Shown: positions 39,920-50,009, counted from the stretch's first letter. The stretch: DNA of 64,000 bases from Pseudomonas sp. (GCA_030656145.1 JAUSOF010000067.1:1-64000), one strand, 5' to 3'. Program-made: numbers and translations. Notes: generated by a model not told the origin, from the sequence alone.

Positions 39920-40867
39920 GTGAGCCAGACTACGCCTGCCGTGCGCACCTTCCAAGACTTGATCCTCACCCTGCAGCAATACTGGGCCGAGCAAGGTTGT
40001 GTGGTGATGCAGCCTTACGATATGGAAGTGGGCGCCGGCACCTTCCACACTGCTACTTTCCTGCGCGCCATCGGCCCGGAGACCTGGAACGCTGCCTACG
40101 TGCAGCCCTCCCGTCGCCCCACCGACGGCCGCTACGGCGAGAACCCCAACCGCCTGCAGCATTACTACCAGTTCCAGGTGGTGCTCAAACCCAACCCGGA
40201 AAACTTCCAGGAGCTGTACCTGGGCTCGCTGCAGGCGATCGGCATCGATCCGCTGGTGCACGACATCCGCTTCGTCGAAGACAACTGGGAATCGCCGACC
40301 CTCGGCGCCTGGGGTCTGGGCTGGGAAATCTGGCTGAACGGCATGGAAGTCACCCAGTTCACCTACTTCCAGCAAGTCGGTGGCATCGAGTGCTACCCGG
40401 TGACCGGTGAGATCACCTACGGCCTCGAGCGCCTGGCCATGTACATTCAGGGCGTCGACTCGGTCTACGACCTGGTGTGGACCGACGGCAAGTTCGGCAC
40501 CGTCACCTATGGCGATGTGTTCCACCAGAACGAGGTGGAGCAGTCGACTTACAACTTCGAGCACGCCAATGTCGAGAAGCTGTTCGAGCTGTTCGACTTC
40601 TATGAGTCGGAAGCCAATCGCCTGATCGAGCTGGAACTGCCGCTGCCGACCTACGAGATGGTGCTCAAGGCCTCGCACACCTTCAACCTGCTGGATGCCC
40701 GCCGCGCCATTTCGGTCACCGCACGCCAGCAATACATCCTGCGCGTACGTGCCCTGGCCCGCGCCGTGGCGCAGAGCTACCTGCAAGCACGACGCAAACT
40801 CGGCTTCCCGCTCGCCGCCCCGGACCTGCGTGATGAAGTATTGGCTAAGCTGGAGGCAGCAGAATGA
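39920..40867 (+). CDS. glyQ: glycyl-tRNA synthetase alpha subunit
   Basis: A 315-residue subunit, matching the P. aeruginosa protein in length. The N-terminus is [14 protein letters not shown] and the active-site segments are [19 protein letters not shown] and [16 protein letters not shown]. The start is GTG at 39920; the frame upstream is not supported. The stop overlaps the glyS ATG by four bases, so the alpha2-beta2 partners are coupled. Confidence 0.96.
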   Translation: MSQTTPAVRTFQDLILTLQQYWAEQGCVVMQPYDMEVGAGTFHTATFLRAIGPETWNAAYVQPSRRPTDGRYGENPNRLQHYYQFQVVLKPNPENFQELYLGSLQAIGIDPLVHDIRFVEDNWESPTLGAWGLGWEIWLNGMEVTQFTYFQQVGGIECYPVTGEITYGLERLAMYIQGVDSVYDLVWTDGKFGTVTYGDVFHQNEVEQSTYNFEHANVEKLFELFDFYESEANRLIELELPLPTYEMVLKASHTFNLLDARRAISVTARQQYILRVRALARAVAQSYLQARRKLGFPLAAPDLRDEVLAKLEAAE

Positions 40868-42918
40868 GTGCGCACGACTTTCTGGTAGAACTGGGCACCG
40901 AAGAGCTGCCGCCGAAATCCTTGAACACCCTGGGCCAGGCCTTTCTCGCCGGCATCGAAAAAGGCCTGAAGGCCGCCGGCCTGAGCTATGGCCAGGTGCG
41001 CTACTACGCCGCGCCACGGCGTCTCGCGGTGCTGGTCGAGCAGCTTGAAGAACAGCAAGCCGATCGCATCCAGAACCTCGATGGCCCGCCCGTGCAGGCA
41101 GCCTTCGACAAGGAAGGCAATCCGACCCAGGCGGCGCTGGGCTTCGCCAAGAAATGTGGCGTCGATCTGGCCGAGATCGACCAGAGCGGGCCCAAACTGA
41201 AGTTCAGCCAGCGCATCCCCGGCCAGGCCGCTGTCGGCCTGCTGCCCGGCATCGTCGAAACCTCGCTGAACGAGCTGCCAATCCCCAAGCGCATGCGCTG
41301 GGGCGCGCGCAAGACCGAATTCGTCCGTCCGAGCCAGTGGCTGGTGATGCTGTTCGGTGACAACGTGATCGACTGCGAAATCCTCGCTCAGACCTCCGGC
41401 CGGGTATCGCGCGGTCACCGCTTCCACGCCAACCACGAGGTGCGCATCTCGGCGCCGGCCAACTACGCCGAAGACCTGCGCAGCGCCTATGTGATTGCCG
41501 ATTTCGCCGAGCGTCGTGCGCAGATCGCCACGCGCATCGCACAATTGGCCAGCGAACAGCAGGGCACGGCGATAGTGCCGCCCGCGCTGCTGGATGAAGT
41601 CAGTGCCCTGGTCGAATGGCCGGTGCCGCTGGTCTGCTCCTTCGAGGAGCGCTTCCTCGAGGTGCCGCAGGAGGCGCTGATCATCACCATGCAGGACAAC
41701 CAGAAGTACTTCTGCCTGCTCGATGCCAACGGCAAGCTGCTGCCGCGCTTCATTACTGTGGCCAACATCGAGAGCAAGGATCCACAGCAGATCATCTCCG
41801 GCAACGAAAAGGTGGTGCGTCCGCGCCTGACCGACGCCGAGTTCTTCTTCAAACAGGACCAGAAGCACAAACTCGAGACCCTCAACCAGCGCCTGGCCAA
41901 CGTGGTGTTCCAGGCCCAGCTCGGCTCGGTCTTTGACAAGGCCAAGCGGGTCTCGGCCCTGGCTGGTTTCATCGCCCAGCGCATCGGCGGCGACGCTGCG
42001 CGTGCCGCGCGTGCCGGCCTGCTGTGCAAGTGCGACCTGGCCAGCGAGATGGTCGGCGAGTTCCCGGAAATGCAGGGCATCGCCGGTTACTACTACGCCA
42101 AGCATGACGGCGAAGCGGAAGACGTCGCCCTGGCGCTCAACGAACACTACATGCCGCGTGGTGCCGGCGCCGAACTGCCGAGCACCCTGACCGGCGCCGC
42201 CGTGGCCCTGGCCGACAAGCTCGACACCCTGGTCGGCATCTTCGGCATCGGCATGTTGCCCACCGGCAGCAAGGACCCCTACGCCCTGCGTCGTGCAGCC
42301 CTCGGGGTGCTGCGTATTCTGATCGAGAAACAACTGGATCTGGATCTGGTGGCCACCGTCGCCTTTGCCATCGGACAGTTCGATGGCAAGGTCAAAACCG
42401 GCGATCTGGCGTCCCAGGTGCAGGACTTCATCTTCGACCGCCTGCGTGCGCGTTATGAAGACGAAGGCATCGAGGTCGCCGTGTATCAGGCTGTGCGCGC
42501 GGTCAACCCGGTCTCACCGCTGGACTTCGACCAGCGCGTGCAGGCTGTGCAGGCCTTCCGCAAACTGCCTGAGGCGGCAGCCCTGGCTGCCGCCAACAAG
42601 CGCGTGTCCAATCTGCTGGGCAAGGCCGAGGGTCAGGTCGCCGCAAGCATCCAGGCCCACCACTTCGATACGCCGAGCGAGTTCACCCTCAACGCCGCCA
42701 TCCAGCAGGCCGAACAGGCCGTCCAGCCACTGGCTGCGGCGCGGCAGTACAGCGCCGCCCTGGCGCAACTGGCCAGCCTGCGCGAACCGGTCGACGCCTT
42801 CTTTGAGTCGGTGCTGGTCAACGCCGAAGACCCGGCAGTGCGGGCCAACCGCTATGCCCTGCTGGCGAAGTTGCGTGGCCTGTTCCTCGGCGTCGCGGAT
42901 ATCTCGGTGCTGAGCTGA
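40864..42918 (+). CDS. glyS: glycyl-tRNA synthetase beta subunit
   Basis: A 684-residue subunit (usual length). The N-terminus [16 protein letters not shown] is diagnostic; an HD-like region lies around [14 protein letters not shown], and a C-terminal anticodon-binding region follows. It recognises tRNA-Gly and completes the enzyme coded by glyQ. Confidence 0.97.
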   Translation: MSAHDFLVELGTEELPPKSLNTLGQAFLAGIEKGLKAAGLSYGQVRYYAAPRRLAVLVEQLEEQQADRIQNLDGPPVQAAFDKEGNPTQAALGFAKKCGVDLAEIDQSGPKLKFSQRIPGQAAVGLLPGIVETSLNELPIPKRMRWGARKTEFVRPSQWLVMLFGDNVIDCEILAQTSGRVSRGHRFHANHEVRISAPANYAEDLRSAYVIADFAERRAQIATRIAQLASEQQGTAIVPPALLDEVSALVEWPVPLVCSFEERFLEVPQEALIITMQDNQKYFCLLDANGKLLPRFITVANIESKDPQQIISGNEKVVRPRLTDAEFFFKQDQKHKLETLNQRLANVVFQAQLGSVFDKAKRVSALAGFIAQRIGGDAARAARAGLLCKCDLASEMVGEFPEMQGIAGYYYAKHDGEAEDVALALNEHYMPRGAGAELPSTLTGAAVALADKLDTLVGIFGIGMLPTGSKDPYALRRAALGVLRILIEKQLDLDLVATVAFAIGQFDGKVKTGDLASQVQDFIFDRLRARYEDEGIEVAVYQAVRAVNPVSPLDFDQRVQAVQAFRKLPEAAALAAANKRVSNLLGKAEGQVAASIQAHHFDTPSEFTLNAAIQQAEQAVQPLAAARQYSAALAQLASLREPVDAFFESVLVNAEDPAVRANRYALLAKLRGLFLGVADISVLS

Positions 42919-43031
42919 CGCTTGCCTGCCTGATCGAAGGATGAGTCGAGCCACGCAGCTTGCGCGTGGCGTTACCCATCATCACCCTTCGCCGGGTGGC
43001 GGCAAACACCGCCACCCGGCACGGATACCCC

Positions 43032-43562
43032 ATGAAACTGCTGATTCTCGACCGCGACGGTGTAATCAATTACGACTCCGACGCCTATATCAAAACCCTC
43101 GATGAGTGGCTTCCGCTGCCCGGTGCAGTCGACGCCATAGCGCGCTTGTCCAGGGCCGGCTGGACGGTCGCAGTGGCCACCAACCAGTCAGGCCTGGCGC
43201 GCGGCTATTACGACCAGACGGCGCTCGACGCCATGCACGCGCGCCTGCACCAACTGGTCGCCGAGCAGGGCGGCGAACTGGGGCTGATCGTGCATTGCCC
43301 ACATGGCCCGGATGACGGCTGCGACTGCCGCAAGCCAAAGCCCGGTATGCTCCTGCAAATCGCTGCGCATTACGGGGTCAGCCTGGCCGGCGTGTGGTTT
43401 GTCGGTGACAGCAGCGGTGACCTTAACGCCGCGCTGGCCGTCGGTTGTCAGCCGGTATTGGTCAAGACCGGCAAGGGCCTGCTGACCCTGGCCAAGCCAT
43501 TGCCTGCGGGCACCCTGGTATTCGATGATCTGGCGGCGGTCGCCAGCCAACTTATTCACTGA
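43032..43562 (+). CDS. gmhB: D-glycero-beta-D-manno-heptose 1,7-bisphosphate 7-phosphatase
   Basis: A 176-residue HAD phosphatase: DRDGVIN with the nucleophile Asp, TNQSG, and the zinc-binding loop CPHGPDDGCDCRKPKPG, then VGDSSGD. It acts in the ADP-heptose pathway for the LPS core. It is 26 bases before plsC, in the standard order glyQ-glyS-gmhB-plsC. Confidence 0.95.
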   Translation: MKLLILDRDGVINYDSDAYIKTLDEWLPLPGAVDAIARLSRAGWTVAVATNQSGLARGYYDQTALDAMHARLHQLVAEQGGELGLIVHCPHGPDDGCDCRKPKPGMLLQIAAHYGVSLAGVWFVGDSSGDLNAALAVGCQPVLVKTGKGLLTLAKPLPAGTLVFDDLAAVASQLIH

Positions 43563-43588
43563 AATAAAGCCGGACGGTAAACGCTCCT

Positions 43589-44362
43589 ATGTCGACACTG
43601 CAGACCCTCAGAACCTTCCTCTTCTACCTGTTGCTGTCTGTCAGCGCGTGCTTGTGGTGCATCCTCAGCGTATTCGTCGCCCCCTTCCTGCCGTTTCGGG
43701 CGCGCTACCGTTTCGTCAACCAGACCTGGTGCCGCTGTGCCGTCTGGCTGGCCAAGGTGGTGATGGGCATCCGCTATGAAGTCAAAGGCCTGGAGAACAT
43801 CCCGCAACGGCCCTGCGTGATTCTCGCCAAGCACCAGAGCACCTGGGAGACCTTCTTCCTCTCGGCGCTGTTCGAGCCACTGAGTCAGGTGATCAAGCGC
43901 GAACTGCTCTATGTGCCGTTCTTCGGCTGGTCGATGGCCATGCTCAAACCCATCGCCATCGACCGCAGTAACCCCAAAGCGGCGCTCAAGCAACTGGCCA
44001 AGCAGGGCCACGAGCGCCTGGAGCAGGGCGCCTGGGTATTGATCTTCCCGGAAGGCACACGGATCGCCACCGGCCAGATCGGCAAGTTCTCTCGGGGCGG
44101 CGCTTCGCTGGCGGTCAACGCCAACCTGCCGGTATTGCCCATCGCCCATAACGCCGGCGAGTTCTGGCCCAAGGAAGGTTGGGGCAAAATCCCCGGCACC
44201 ATTCAGGTGGTGATAGGTCCGGCCATGCACGCCGAAGGCACAGGCCCACGGGCAATTGCCGAGTTGAATGAGCGCGCTTTCGCCTGGGTCAGCCAGGCAC
44301 AGCGCGATATCGGCGCGCTGGCTGCTGAAAGTGCTGCGTGCGACGTCAGCAAAAGCATCTAG
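43589..44362 (+). CDS. plsC: 1-acyl-sn-glycerol-3-phosphate acyltransferase
   Basis: A 257-residue membrane enzyme with an N-terminal hydrophobic segment, the catalytic motif HQSTWE (HX4E form) and the substrate motif FPEGTR. It makes phosphatidic acid from lysophosphatidic acid. In P. aeruginosa the equivalent gene is next to gyrB; here about 5.7 kb of extra genes lies between them. The 270 bases that follow are A+T-rich and hold one DnaA-box-like TGTGGATAA (44412-44420) but no gene. Confidence 0.92.
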   Translation: MSTLQTLRTFLFYLLLSVSACLWCILSVFVAPFLPFRARYRFVNQTWCRCAVWLAKVVMGIRYEVKGLENIPQRPCVILAKHQSTWETFFLSALFEPLSQVIKRELLYVPFFGWSMAMLKPIAIDRSNPKAALKQLAKQGHERLEQGAWVLIFPEGTRIATGQIGKFSRGGASLAVNANLPVLPIAHNAGEFWPKEGWGKIPGTIQVVIGPAMHAEGTGPRAIAELNERAFAWVSQAQRDIGALAAESAACDVSKSI

Positions 44363-44632
44363 CAGCGCGTGTATTCGGCATGATGGGCAATCTGTACTGA
44401 TCGGCATAAATTGTGGATAAGCTGTGCGTAAAATATCGAAAAAATCTCATTATTCGATATAACTAGCTGATTATTAAACACTTTAAAAAAGCCTTGAAGG
44501 CTCGGTATCTGGGCATAAGTTTTCACCCGACTGGATAATCGGGCACTGGCGCACAGTTTTGAACCACAGCTGAATAGGCAAAACGGCTAAGCTGATTGGA
44601 CAGGCAACTGCATTGAAAGGGAATTCAACTCC

Positions 44633-45256
44633 ATGCTGTCCATCTATCAGCTCAAGCCGGCTTTCCAGAACCTTCTGCGCCCCGGCGTAAAGCACCTTTA
44701 CGAAAAAGGCGTTACGGCCAATCAGGTCACCCTGTTCGCCGCCGTGGTCTCCGTGCTGCTCGGCAGCCTGCTGCTGACCTTGCATCAGCACACCTGGTTG
44801 TTCGCCCTGATCCCGCTGTGGATGCTGCTGCGCATGGCGCTGAATGCCGTCGACGGCATGCTCGCCCGCGAGTTCGGCCAACAATCGCGGCTCGGTGCCT
44901 ACCTCAATGAACTCTGCGACCTGATCGCCGACAGCGCGCTGTTTCTGCCCTTCGCCTTGCTCCCTGGGGTCTCGCCGCTGCTGGTGGTGCTGGTCGTGCT
45001 GCTGGCCCTGATCAGCGAGTACGCAGGCGTACTCGGGCCCATGGTCGGTGCCTCGCGCCGCTATGACGGGCCCATGGGCAAGAGCGACCGTGCCTTCTGC
45101 TTCGGCGTGCTGGGGGCTGGCGTGGCCAGCGGGTTGCTGCCCGCTGCCTGGCTCAATGGCCTGCTCGCGGTGATTCTCGCGCTGTTGCTCTACACCCTCT
45201 ATAACCGCGTACGCCAGGGCCTGGCCGAAGCGGCGCAGCCAACTGCTTCGCAATAA
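44633..45256 (+). CDS. CDP-alcohol phosphatidyltransferase-like protein (YnbA-like)
   Basis: A 207-residue membrane protein with about five hydrophobic segments. The CDP-alcohol phosphotransferase motif is present in altered form: NAVDGMLAREFG...GAYLNELCD. Against the consensus DxxDGxxAR...GxxxDxxxD, the first and third Asp are Asn, while Asp2 and Asp4 remain. The next two genes are an acyltransferase and a CdsA-like protein, so this is a small phospholipid-synthesis module. Which head group it adds is unknown; the altered metal ligands may mean changed chemistry or may be normal for this subfamily. Confidence 0.75.
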   Translation: MLSIYQLKPAFQNLLRPGVKHLYEKGVTANQVTLFAAVVSVLLGSLLLTLHQHTWLFALIPLWMLLRMALNAVDGMLAREFGQQSRLGAYLNELCDLIADSALFLPFALLPGVSPLLVVLVVLLALISEYAGVLGPMVGASRRYDGPMGKSDRAFCFGVLGAGVASGLLPAAWLNGLLAVILALLLYTLYNRVRQGLAEAAQPTASQ

Positions 45257-45374
45257 GGATGTCTCGATGGTGTCGGCGTAGAGCTGCCCTGCCCAATACC
45301 CTCGTCTGTACGCGGCCAACCAGGCGACCGAATCAGTCATTCCTGGCTTTCAATCACTGGATAAGGAGTCGTCC

Positions 45375-45995
45375 ATGCTCGCGTCCCTCACCGCGTTCGT
45401 CATCACCTCGGCTGCGCGCCTGCTCACCGGCGCCCGCGCGCTGTGGCTCGGTTGCACGCCCCAGCCCGTGCAGCGGCTGTATTACGCCAACCACAGCAGC
45501 CACGGCGATTTCGTCCTGCTCTGGGCCTCGCTGCCGGATGAACTGCGGCGCCGCACCCGGCCGGTGGCCGGCGCCGATTACTGGCAACGCGACGGCGTGC
45601 GCCGCTACCTGATCAACAAGGTATTCAACGGCGTACTGATCGACCGCGAGCGTGCCACGCCAGAAGCCAACCCATTGCAGCCCATGCTCGATGCTCTGGA
45701 TCAAGGCGACTCATTGATCCTCTTCCCCGAGGGCACACGCAATCTGGAGGACGGCCTGCTGCCGTTCAAAAGCGGCCTCTACCACCTGACCCGGCTGCGT
45801 CCTGACATCGAACTGGTGCCGGTGTGGATCGCCAATCTCAACCGGGTCATGCCCAAGGGCAGGGCGCTGCCGTTGCCGCTGCTGTGCACCCTGAGTTTCG
45901 GCACCCCGCTGGAACATCTGCAAGATGAAAGCAAGCAGGCGTTCCTCGAACGCGCCCGTAACGCCCTGTTGGCCCTAGCACCCGAGGAGGTTTGA
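45375..45995 (+). CDS. lysophospholipid acyltransferase-like protein
   Basis: A 206-residue PlsC-like protein. The catalytic motif is NHSSHGD (HX4D) and the second motif is LFPEGTR. It is distinct from, and shorter than, the PlsC encoded upstream. AAGGAG precedes the start. The next gene starts one base after its stop, so it is co-transcribed with the CdsA-like gene. It probably supplies or remodels acyl chains for the same module. Confidence 0.82.
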   Translation: MLASLTAFVITSAARLLTGARALWLGCTPQPVQRLYYANHSSHGDFVLLWASLPDELRRRTRPVAGADYWQRDGVRRYLINKVFNGVLIDRERATPEANPLQPMLDALDQGDSLILFPEGTRNLEDGLLPFKSGLYHLTRLRPDIELVPVWIANLNRVMPKGRALPLPLLCTLSFGTPLEHLQDESKQAFLERARNALLALAPEEV

Positions 45996-45996
45996 G

Positions 45997-46938
45997 ATGG
46001 ATAACAACACTCTGCTGTTGTTCGCCGGTATCGGCGCGCTGTTATTGCTCGCCTCGGCGATTGGCTATTTCCTCAAGCGCCGCAGTGGCGACAGCCCCAA
46101 TCCGGTAATCGACAACCTCAATGCGCGGATCAATGCCTGGTGGGTCATGGTGCTGGTGATCGGCATCGCCTTTCTGTTCGGCAACCTGGGCGTGACCCTG
46201 CTGTTCTACTTCGTCTCGTTCTACGCTCTGCGCGAGTTCATGACCCTGACGCCCACGCGGCGCAGCGACTACCCGGCGCTGGTCGCAGCCTTCTACTTCG
46301 CGCTACCCATGCAGTACCTGCTGATCGCCTTCGACTGGTACGGCCTGTTCGCCATCTTTATCCCGGTGTACCTGTTCCTGCTGCTGCCGATCCTGGCGTC
46401 CCTGGGTGGCGACACCACGCGCTTTCTCGAACGTGCGTCAAAGGTGCAGTGGGGCCTGATGATCGCGGTGTACTGCATCTCCTCGGTACCCGCGCTGCTG
46501 ACCCTGGACATCCCCGGCTATGAAGGACGCAACCTGCTGCTGATCGCCTGGCTGATCATCGTGGTGCAGCTGTCCGATGTGCTGCAGTACGTCTGCGGCA
46601 AGCTGTTCGGCAAGCACAAGATCGCGCCGCGCCTGTCACCGTCGAAAACCGTCGAAGGCTTTATCGGCGGCGTTAGCCTGGCCTGCCTGGTGGGCGCGCT
46701 GCTGTGCTGGATCACCCCATTCAACTTCTGGCAGGCCGCCTTGATGGCCCTGACCGTCAACCTGCTGGGCTTTGCCGGCGGGCTGGTGATGTCGGCGATC
46801 AAACGCGACCGCGGCGTGAAGGACTGGGGCCATATGATCGAAGGCCACGGCGGTATGCTCGACCGCCTGGATTCGGTGTGTTTCGCCGCGCCGATCTTCT
46901 TCCACTTCGTGCGCTACTGGTGGGTGCCGCTGGCCTAG
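45997..46938 (+). CDS. phosphatidate cytidylyltransferase-like protein
   Basis: A 313-residue polytopic membrane protein with about eight helices. The C-terminal CdsA signature is clear: SAIKRDRGVKDWG followed by EGHGGMLDRLDS. It would make CDP-diacylglycerol from phosphatidic acid and CTP, the substrate for the CDP-alcohol enzyme two genes upstream. The housekeeping cdsA normally lies elsewhere (with uppS and dxr), so this is probably a second copy of the YnbB type. Confidence 0.85.
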   Translation: MDNNTLLLFAGIGALLLLASAIGYFLKRRSGDSPNPVIDNLNARINAWWVMVLVIGIAFLFGNLGVTLLFYFVSFYALREFMTLTPTRRSDYPALVAAFYFALPMQYLLIAFDWYGLFAIFIPVYLFLLLPILASLGGDTTRFLERASKVQWGLMIAVYCISSVPALLTLDIPGYEGRNLLLIAWLIIVVQLSDVLQYVCGKLFGKHKIAPRLSPSKTVEGFIGGVSLACLVGALLCWITPFNFWQAALMALTVNLLGFAGGLVMSAIKRDRGVKDWGHMIEGHGGMLDRLDSVCFAAPIFFHFVRYWWVPLA

Positions 46939-46997
46939 CGATTTATCCACGGTCGTCTATTCGACTGCAGCGAAGCTGGATTTGCCTTACTGCAAAT

Positions 46998-48146
46998 TCA
47001 GCCAGCGCTTGAGTCATTGATCGCCGCCAACGCCGGCCGATGGCGCCAGACAATGGTCGTAATGGCAGCCGCATACAGGCCAATCACCACCAGCCCCACC
47101 GACTGAATCTCGAACGGGGTGAATTTGAACAGCAGAACCAGCGCCGACAAGACACTCACGTTGAGCAAAATGAACCTCGGCCGCCCCAGCTTCTCGACCT
47201 TGATCCCCAGATTATCGGTGTACAAACGCACCAGAGAATCAACCGAGTTGATCACGAAGATAACCCCCACCGTAACCATCGCCAACTTCAGGAGCAGGGT
47301 GATCTCAATGGCGTTGGCAAAGTAGTAGTACAAGACGGAGAACCATATCGCTAACGGAATGGAAGGGATGATCAGCAGCGCCAGTAGCAACTGATACGTC
47401 TTCAAACCGCCGACAAAGCGCGAAACGAACTGCCCGATCATCACGCTCCAGGCGAACCACCAGAACAGGTAGAAGGCGTGGTAATCGCTCAGCGGCAGGA
47501 TGAATTCATGCAGCTCGGCGAAGTAGCCGGTACCGATCGCCGAAGCGGCCTCGGCGGCGTAGCTTGCATCGGCATCCATCCACCACCACATCCCGGCAAT
47601 CAGGGCGAAGAACAACCAGGTCGAAGCGACGCTGAGGATCTTCAGGTACTTGATATCCGTACTCGAATAGACCGCCGCCAACAAAATCAGGAACACCACC
47701 AGATACCCCCAGGCTTCGCCAACTTCCGGGGCATACCAAGCGATGTTCACCAGGAACAGATAGGCCGTGAAGGCACAGGTCGAGATGATCACCAGGTTAT
47801 TGATGATCTTTACCGGTTTCAGTTCGAAGAACTTCACCCGCGGCTCGATCACGCAGAAGTAGAAGGTGGTGATGAAGTAAAACACCCAGATCAGAAAGCC
47901 CCAGAAGCCGAACCCGACAGCCAATGGGTTGGAGAACTGATATTGCGCATCCTCGGCGTAGACCGGGAACTCGGTCAGCGGAAAGATGATCAGGCCCATG
48001 TCCAGGCCAGAGGTGAACAGGATAGCCATGAAGGTCAACAACCCCACCGGCTCAGAGCCATGACAGCGCTCATTACCCCAGCGCACCAGGACATACAAAG
48101 TGATAAGCAAAAGCGTGATGATCGCGCCCGACAAAACAATAGTCAT
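46998..48146 (-). CDS. short BCCT-family (betaine/choline/carnitine-type) transporter
   Basis: A 382-residue membrane protein with about ten hydrophobic segments. The BCCT hallmark is seen in YHAFYLFWWFAWSVMIGQF followed by SRFVGG, together with an FTSGLDMGLIIFPLTE region. It is much shorter than ordinary BCCT carriers (about 500-680), lacking the long soluble tails and possibly end helices. Substrate is unknown. It is convergent with the CdsA-like gene. ATG 48146 (MTIVLSGAI) is preferred to an in-frame upstream ATG without hydrophobic context. Confidence 0.72.
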   Translation of the reverse strand: MTIVLSGAIITLLLITLYVLVRWGNERCHGSEPVGLLTFMAILFTSGLDMGLIIFPLTEFPVYAEDAQYQFSNPLAVGFGFWGFLIWVFYFITTFYFCVIEPRVKFFELKPVKIINNLVIISTCAFTAYLFLVNIAWYAPEVGEAWGYLVVFLILLAAVYSSTDIKYLKILSVASTWLFFALIAGMWWWMDADASYAAEAASAIGTGYFAELHEFILPLSDYHAFYLFWWFAWSVMIGQFVSRFVGGLKTYQLLLALLIIPSIPLAIWFSVLYYYFANAIEITLLLKLAMVTVGVIFVINSVDSLVRLYTDNLGIKVEKLGRPRFILLNVSVLSALVLLFKFTPFEIQSVGLVVIGLYAAAITTIVWRHRPALAAINDSSAG

Positions 48147-49289
48147 AAAGGTCCTATGCCCGGCGCATCGCCTGATACTGAGGGTCTGGAGCAACCTTCA
48201 GGTCGGCTTCGGCGTCGTGCTTGTAATTGTTTAATGGACTGCTTGCGGATTGCCCCTTATCTGCCCGGGTAGTGCGGTGAAGTCATGGCGGCGCATACCC
48301 ACGGCTCAACGCTGAGCGACGGCTATGGCAAGGCATCCGGGTAGTGGACCGCCAGCATATTCAGCCTTGGTTTGGCTGCGTCCTTGCTGGCTCGGGCCTG
48401 GCCGTTATGCTGTCGTTAGCTGGCGTGTGCTGCATTCCTGTGGGCGACATCTTTTATCCTGTCTCCGGCCAGGTCATGCCAGTGTGCGGACGTTTAGTTG
48501 AGGGGCGAGGATCCGTTTTTAGCGGCAGCGTCCTGCTGCAGGACTAATTAGAACGTCTATATGGCGACAGGTTCCAACAGTCGGCCTGACCGCTCAGGTG
48601 CGGCACCGATCTGGTCCAGCCCTTTCTCGAGCAATGATCAATCCCGTGAGCAGCATCGTCCGATCGGGCGTGTGGTGTTACGTCTGCCGCTGACAGGTAA
48701 CGTAACTGAGTGATACGGAAACATATCGACCACGACTGGACCTGTCAGAAAAAGCTTATTTCTTACAAGTTATTGATATAAAACGATATTCTAAAACTGG
48801 CACGGGCTGTGCTATATCTATTGGAGAATAACAACAAGAACAGCAAGAAGAAAAACATCTCGACTCTGGCAAAACAAAAACAACACCGCAGAGAAGCAGC
48901 AAACAGATTTTTTTGGAGAGGGCGCGCTGTTCCGGTATTTAAAACCGGCAACCAGTTTTAGAAGAATAAAACTACCCTGAGGTAGCTCGTTCTGGTTGGA
49001 TCACCTAGTGACAACGGCAGTACCAGCAACCAAAAAAATACGTTTGCCCTTGATCCCTCCTGGGGATCTGATGAAAAAAGCCGATCACTAATAACAACAA
49101 CAGATCGCTACATAATAAAAACAAAGCACACGTCACCTATTCGAGGGGAGCCCAGGCTCCCCTCAGTGCTTTCTGGCTTTCCCATCTTCAGCAGGGTCAA
49201 GCCATCGGTCTTCCACTCTCCTAATCAGCGATCCGCGCTCTACACTGCGGTGCTCCGTCGAACCATAGATCCGGGCTTACCGAGTCCTC
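48147..49289. other. gene-poor A+T-rich region
   Basis: About 1.1 kb without a gene I can support. The left part is moderately G+C-rich with an unsupported frame at 48344-48547. From about 48750 to 49140 it is strongly A+T-rich with adenine runs. It ends at the perfect hairpin at 49143-49164. The base composition differs sharply from the core genes and suggests foreign or decayed DNA. Confidence 0.4.
49143..49164. repeat. perfect 10-bp hairpin
   Basis: GAGGGGAGCC (49143-49152), loop CA, GGCTCCCCTC (49155-49164). No good T-run follows on either strand. It could end a transcript from the A+T-rich region or be the remains of a mobile element end. Confidence 0.55.
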
Positions 49290-49543
49290 CTGCCCTGCAC
49301 ACAGTCGCGTATTAGCCTGTCGTGCCCAGCAACTCCATTGAGCTGGACCAATCAATGATCCGCGAGCCCATTGCCATATAGCCGGCTTGGCGTTTGCTCC
49401 ACATCCGCAGCAAGGCCGCTGCCCGGCATCGATACGCAGATTGAGCAATATCTCAGCGCACTTTTTCTTGAGCTGCTGGCGAACGATATCACCCAGCTTT
49501 TGCCATTCCTGCAGTGCCCCATCAAACTCTGGCTATAGGTCAT
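49290..49543 (-). pseudogene. decayed RelE-type toxin gene
   Basis: ATG 49543 overlaps the antitoxin stop, as in intact relBE pairs, and begins MTYSQS. A one-base frame change near 49525 is needed to continue with DGALQEWQKLGDIVRQQLKKK, the typical RelE helix. A second frame change about 100 bases on gives KRQAGY, which fits the RelE core KLRxAGYRL; beyond it nothing matches. The catalytic C-terminal part is missing. The toxin is therefore inactive. The left limit is approximate. Confidence 0.7.
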
Positions 49544-49772
49544 CCAGTGCAACCTTCACGCGCTGAGGACTTGCCTGACGTTGACGAACCGTGGCGAGTA
49601 ACGCTTCATCTTCCTCGGCCATCAGCCCTGGACGAAATGGCAGCTGGCCGCGCTCGGCCACATACTGCAAGGCTTGGCGCATCAGCTCAGAAGGGGTGAC
49701 GCCAAGTCGTTCCAGCTCACGGAAAGCGCGAGCTTTAAGCTCGTCGTCGATGTGAATGTGTATGGAAGCCAT
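49533..49772 (-). CDS. RelB/DinJ-family antitoxin
   Basis: A 79-residue antitoxin: N-terminal ribbon-helix-helix MASIHIHIDDELKARAFREL and GVTPSELMRQALQYVAERG, then an acidic toxin-binding tail. Intact in frame, although the neighbouring toxin gene is broken. It may survive as a repressor of its own promoter, as an anti-addiction remnant, or only by chance. The 340 bases upstream to gyrB hold a terminator and no gene. Confidence 0.85.
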   Translation of the reverse strand: MASIHIHIDDELKARAFRELERLGVTPSELMRQALQYVAERGQLPFRPGLMAEEDEALLATVRQRQASPQRVKVALDDL

Positions 49773-50009
49773 AACCGGGTACTCACTGTGACGACACTTG
49801 TCATCAAGATTTCACCCTTACAGGTGTTTGGCAACAAGTCGATCAGCGACCGAGCCATCCACTGATCAGTTGCGGGATGACTGATAAACCACACCCCTAG
49901 TGACTGGCTCCCAGGATTAGCCGCGTTACTAGCAACACGTGCTGTGATCGGAACCAGACTGTGCAAGTTGGCGTTATCTGGAGCCAGGAAAATATCCCCC
50001 TTTAACGCT

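Noticed and set aside
44484..44505. Hairpin AGCC-TTGAA-GGCT with T-run on the minus strand
   Set aside because: The stem is only four pairs and no minus-strand gene ends here.
48344..48547. Possible small protein of 67 residues
   Set aside because: No recognisable family, no clear ribosome binding site, and it lies in a decayed-looking stretch. It could be real but cannot be supported.
48995..49007. GGTTGGATCACCT, like the 3' end of 16S rRNA
   Set aside because: Only 13 bases match and no other rRNA sequence is nearby; taken as chance.
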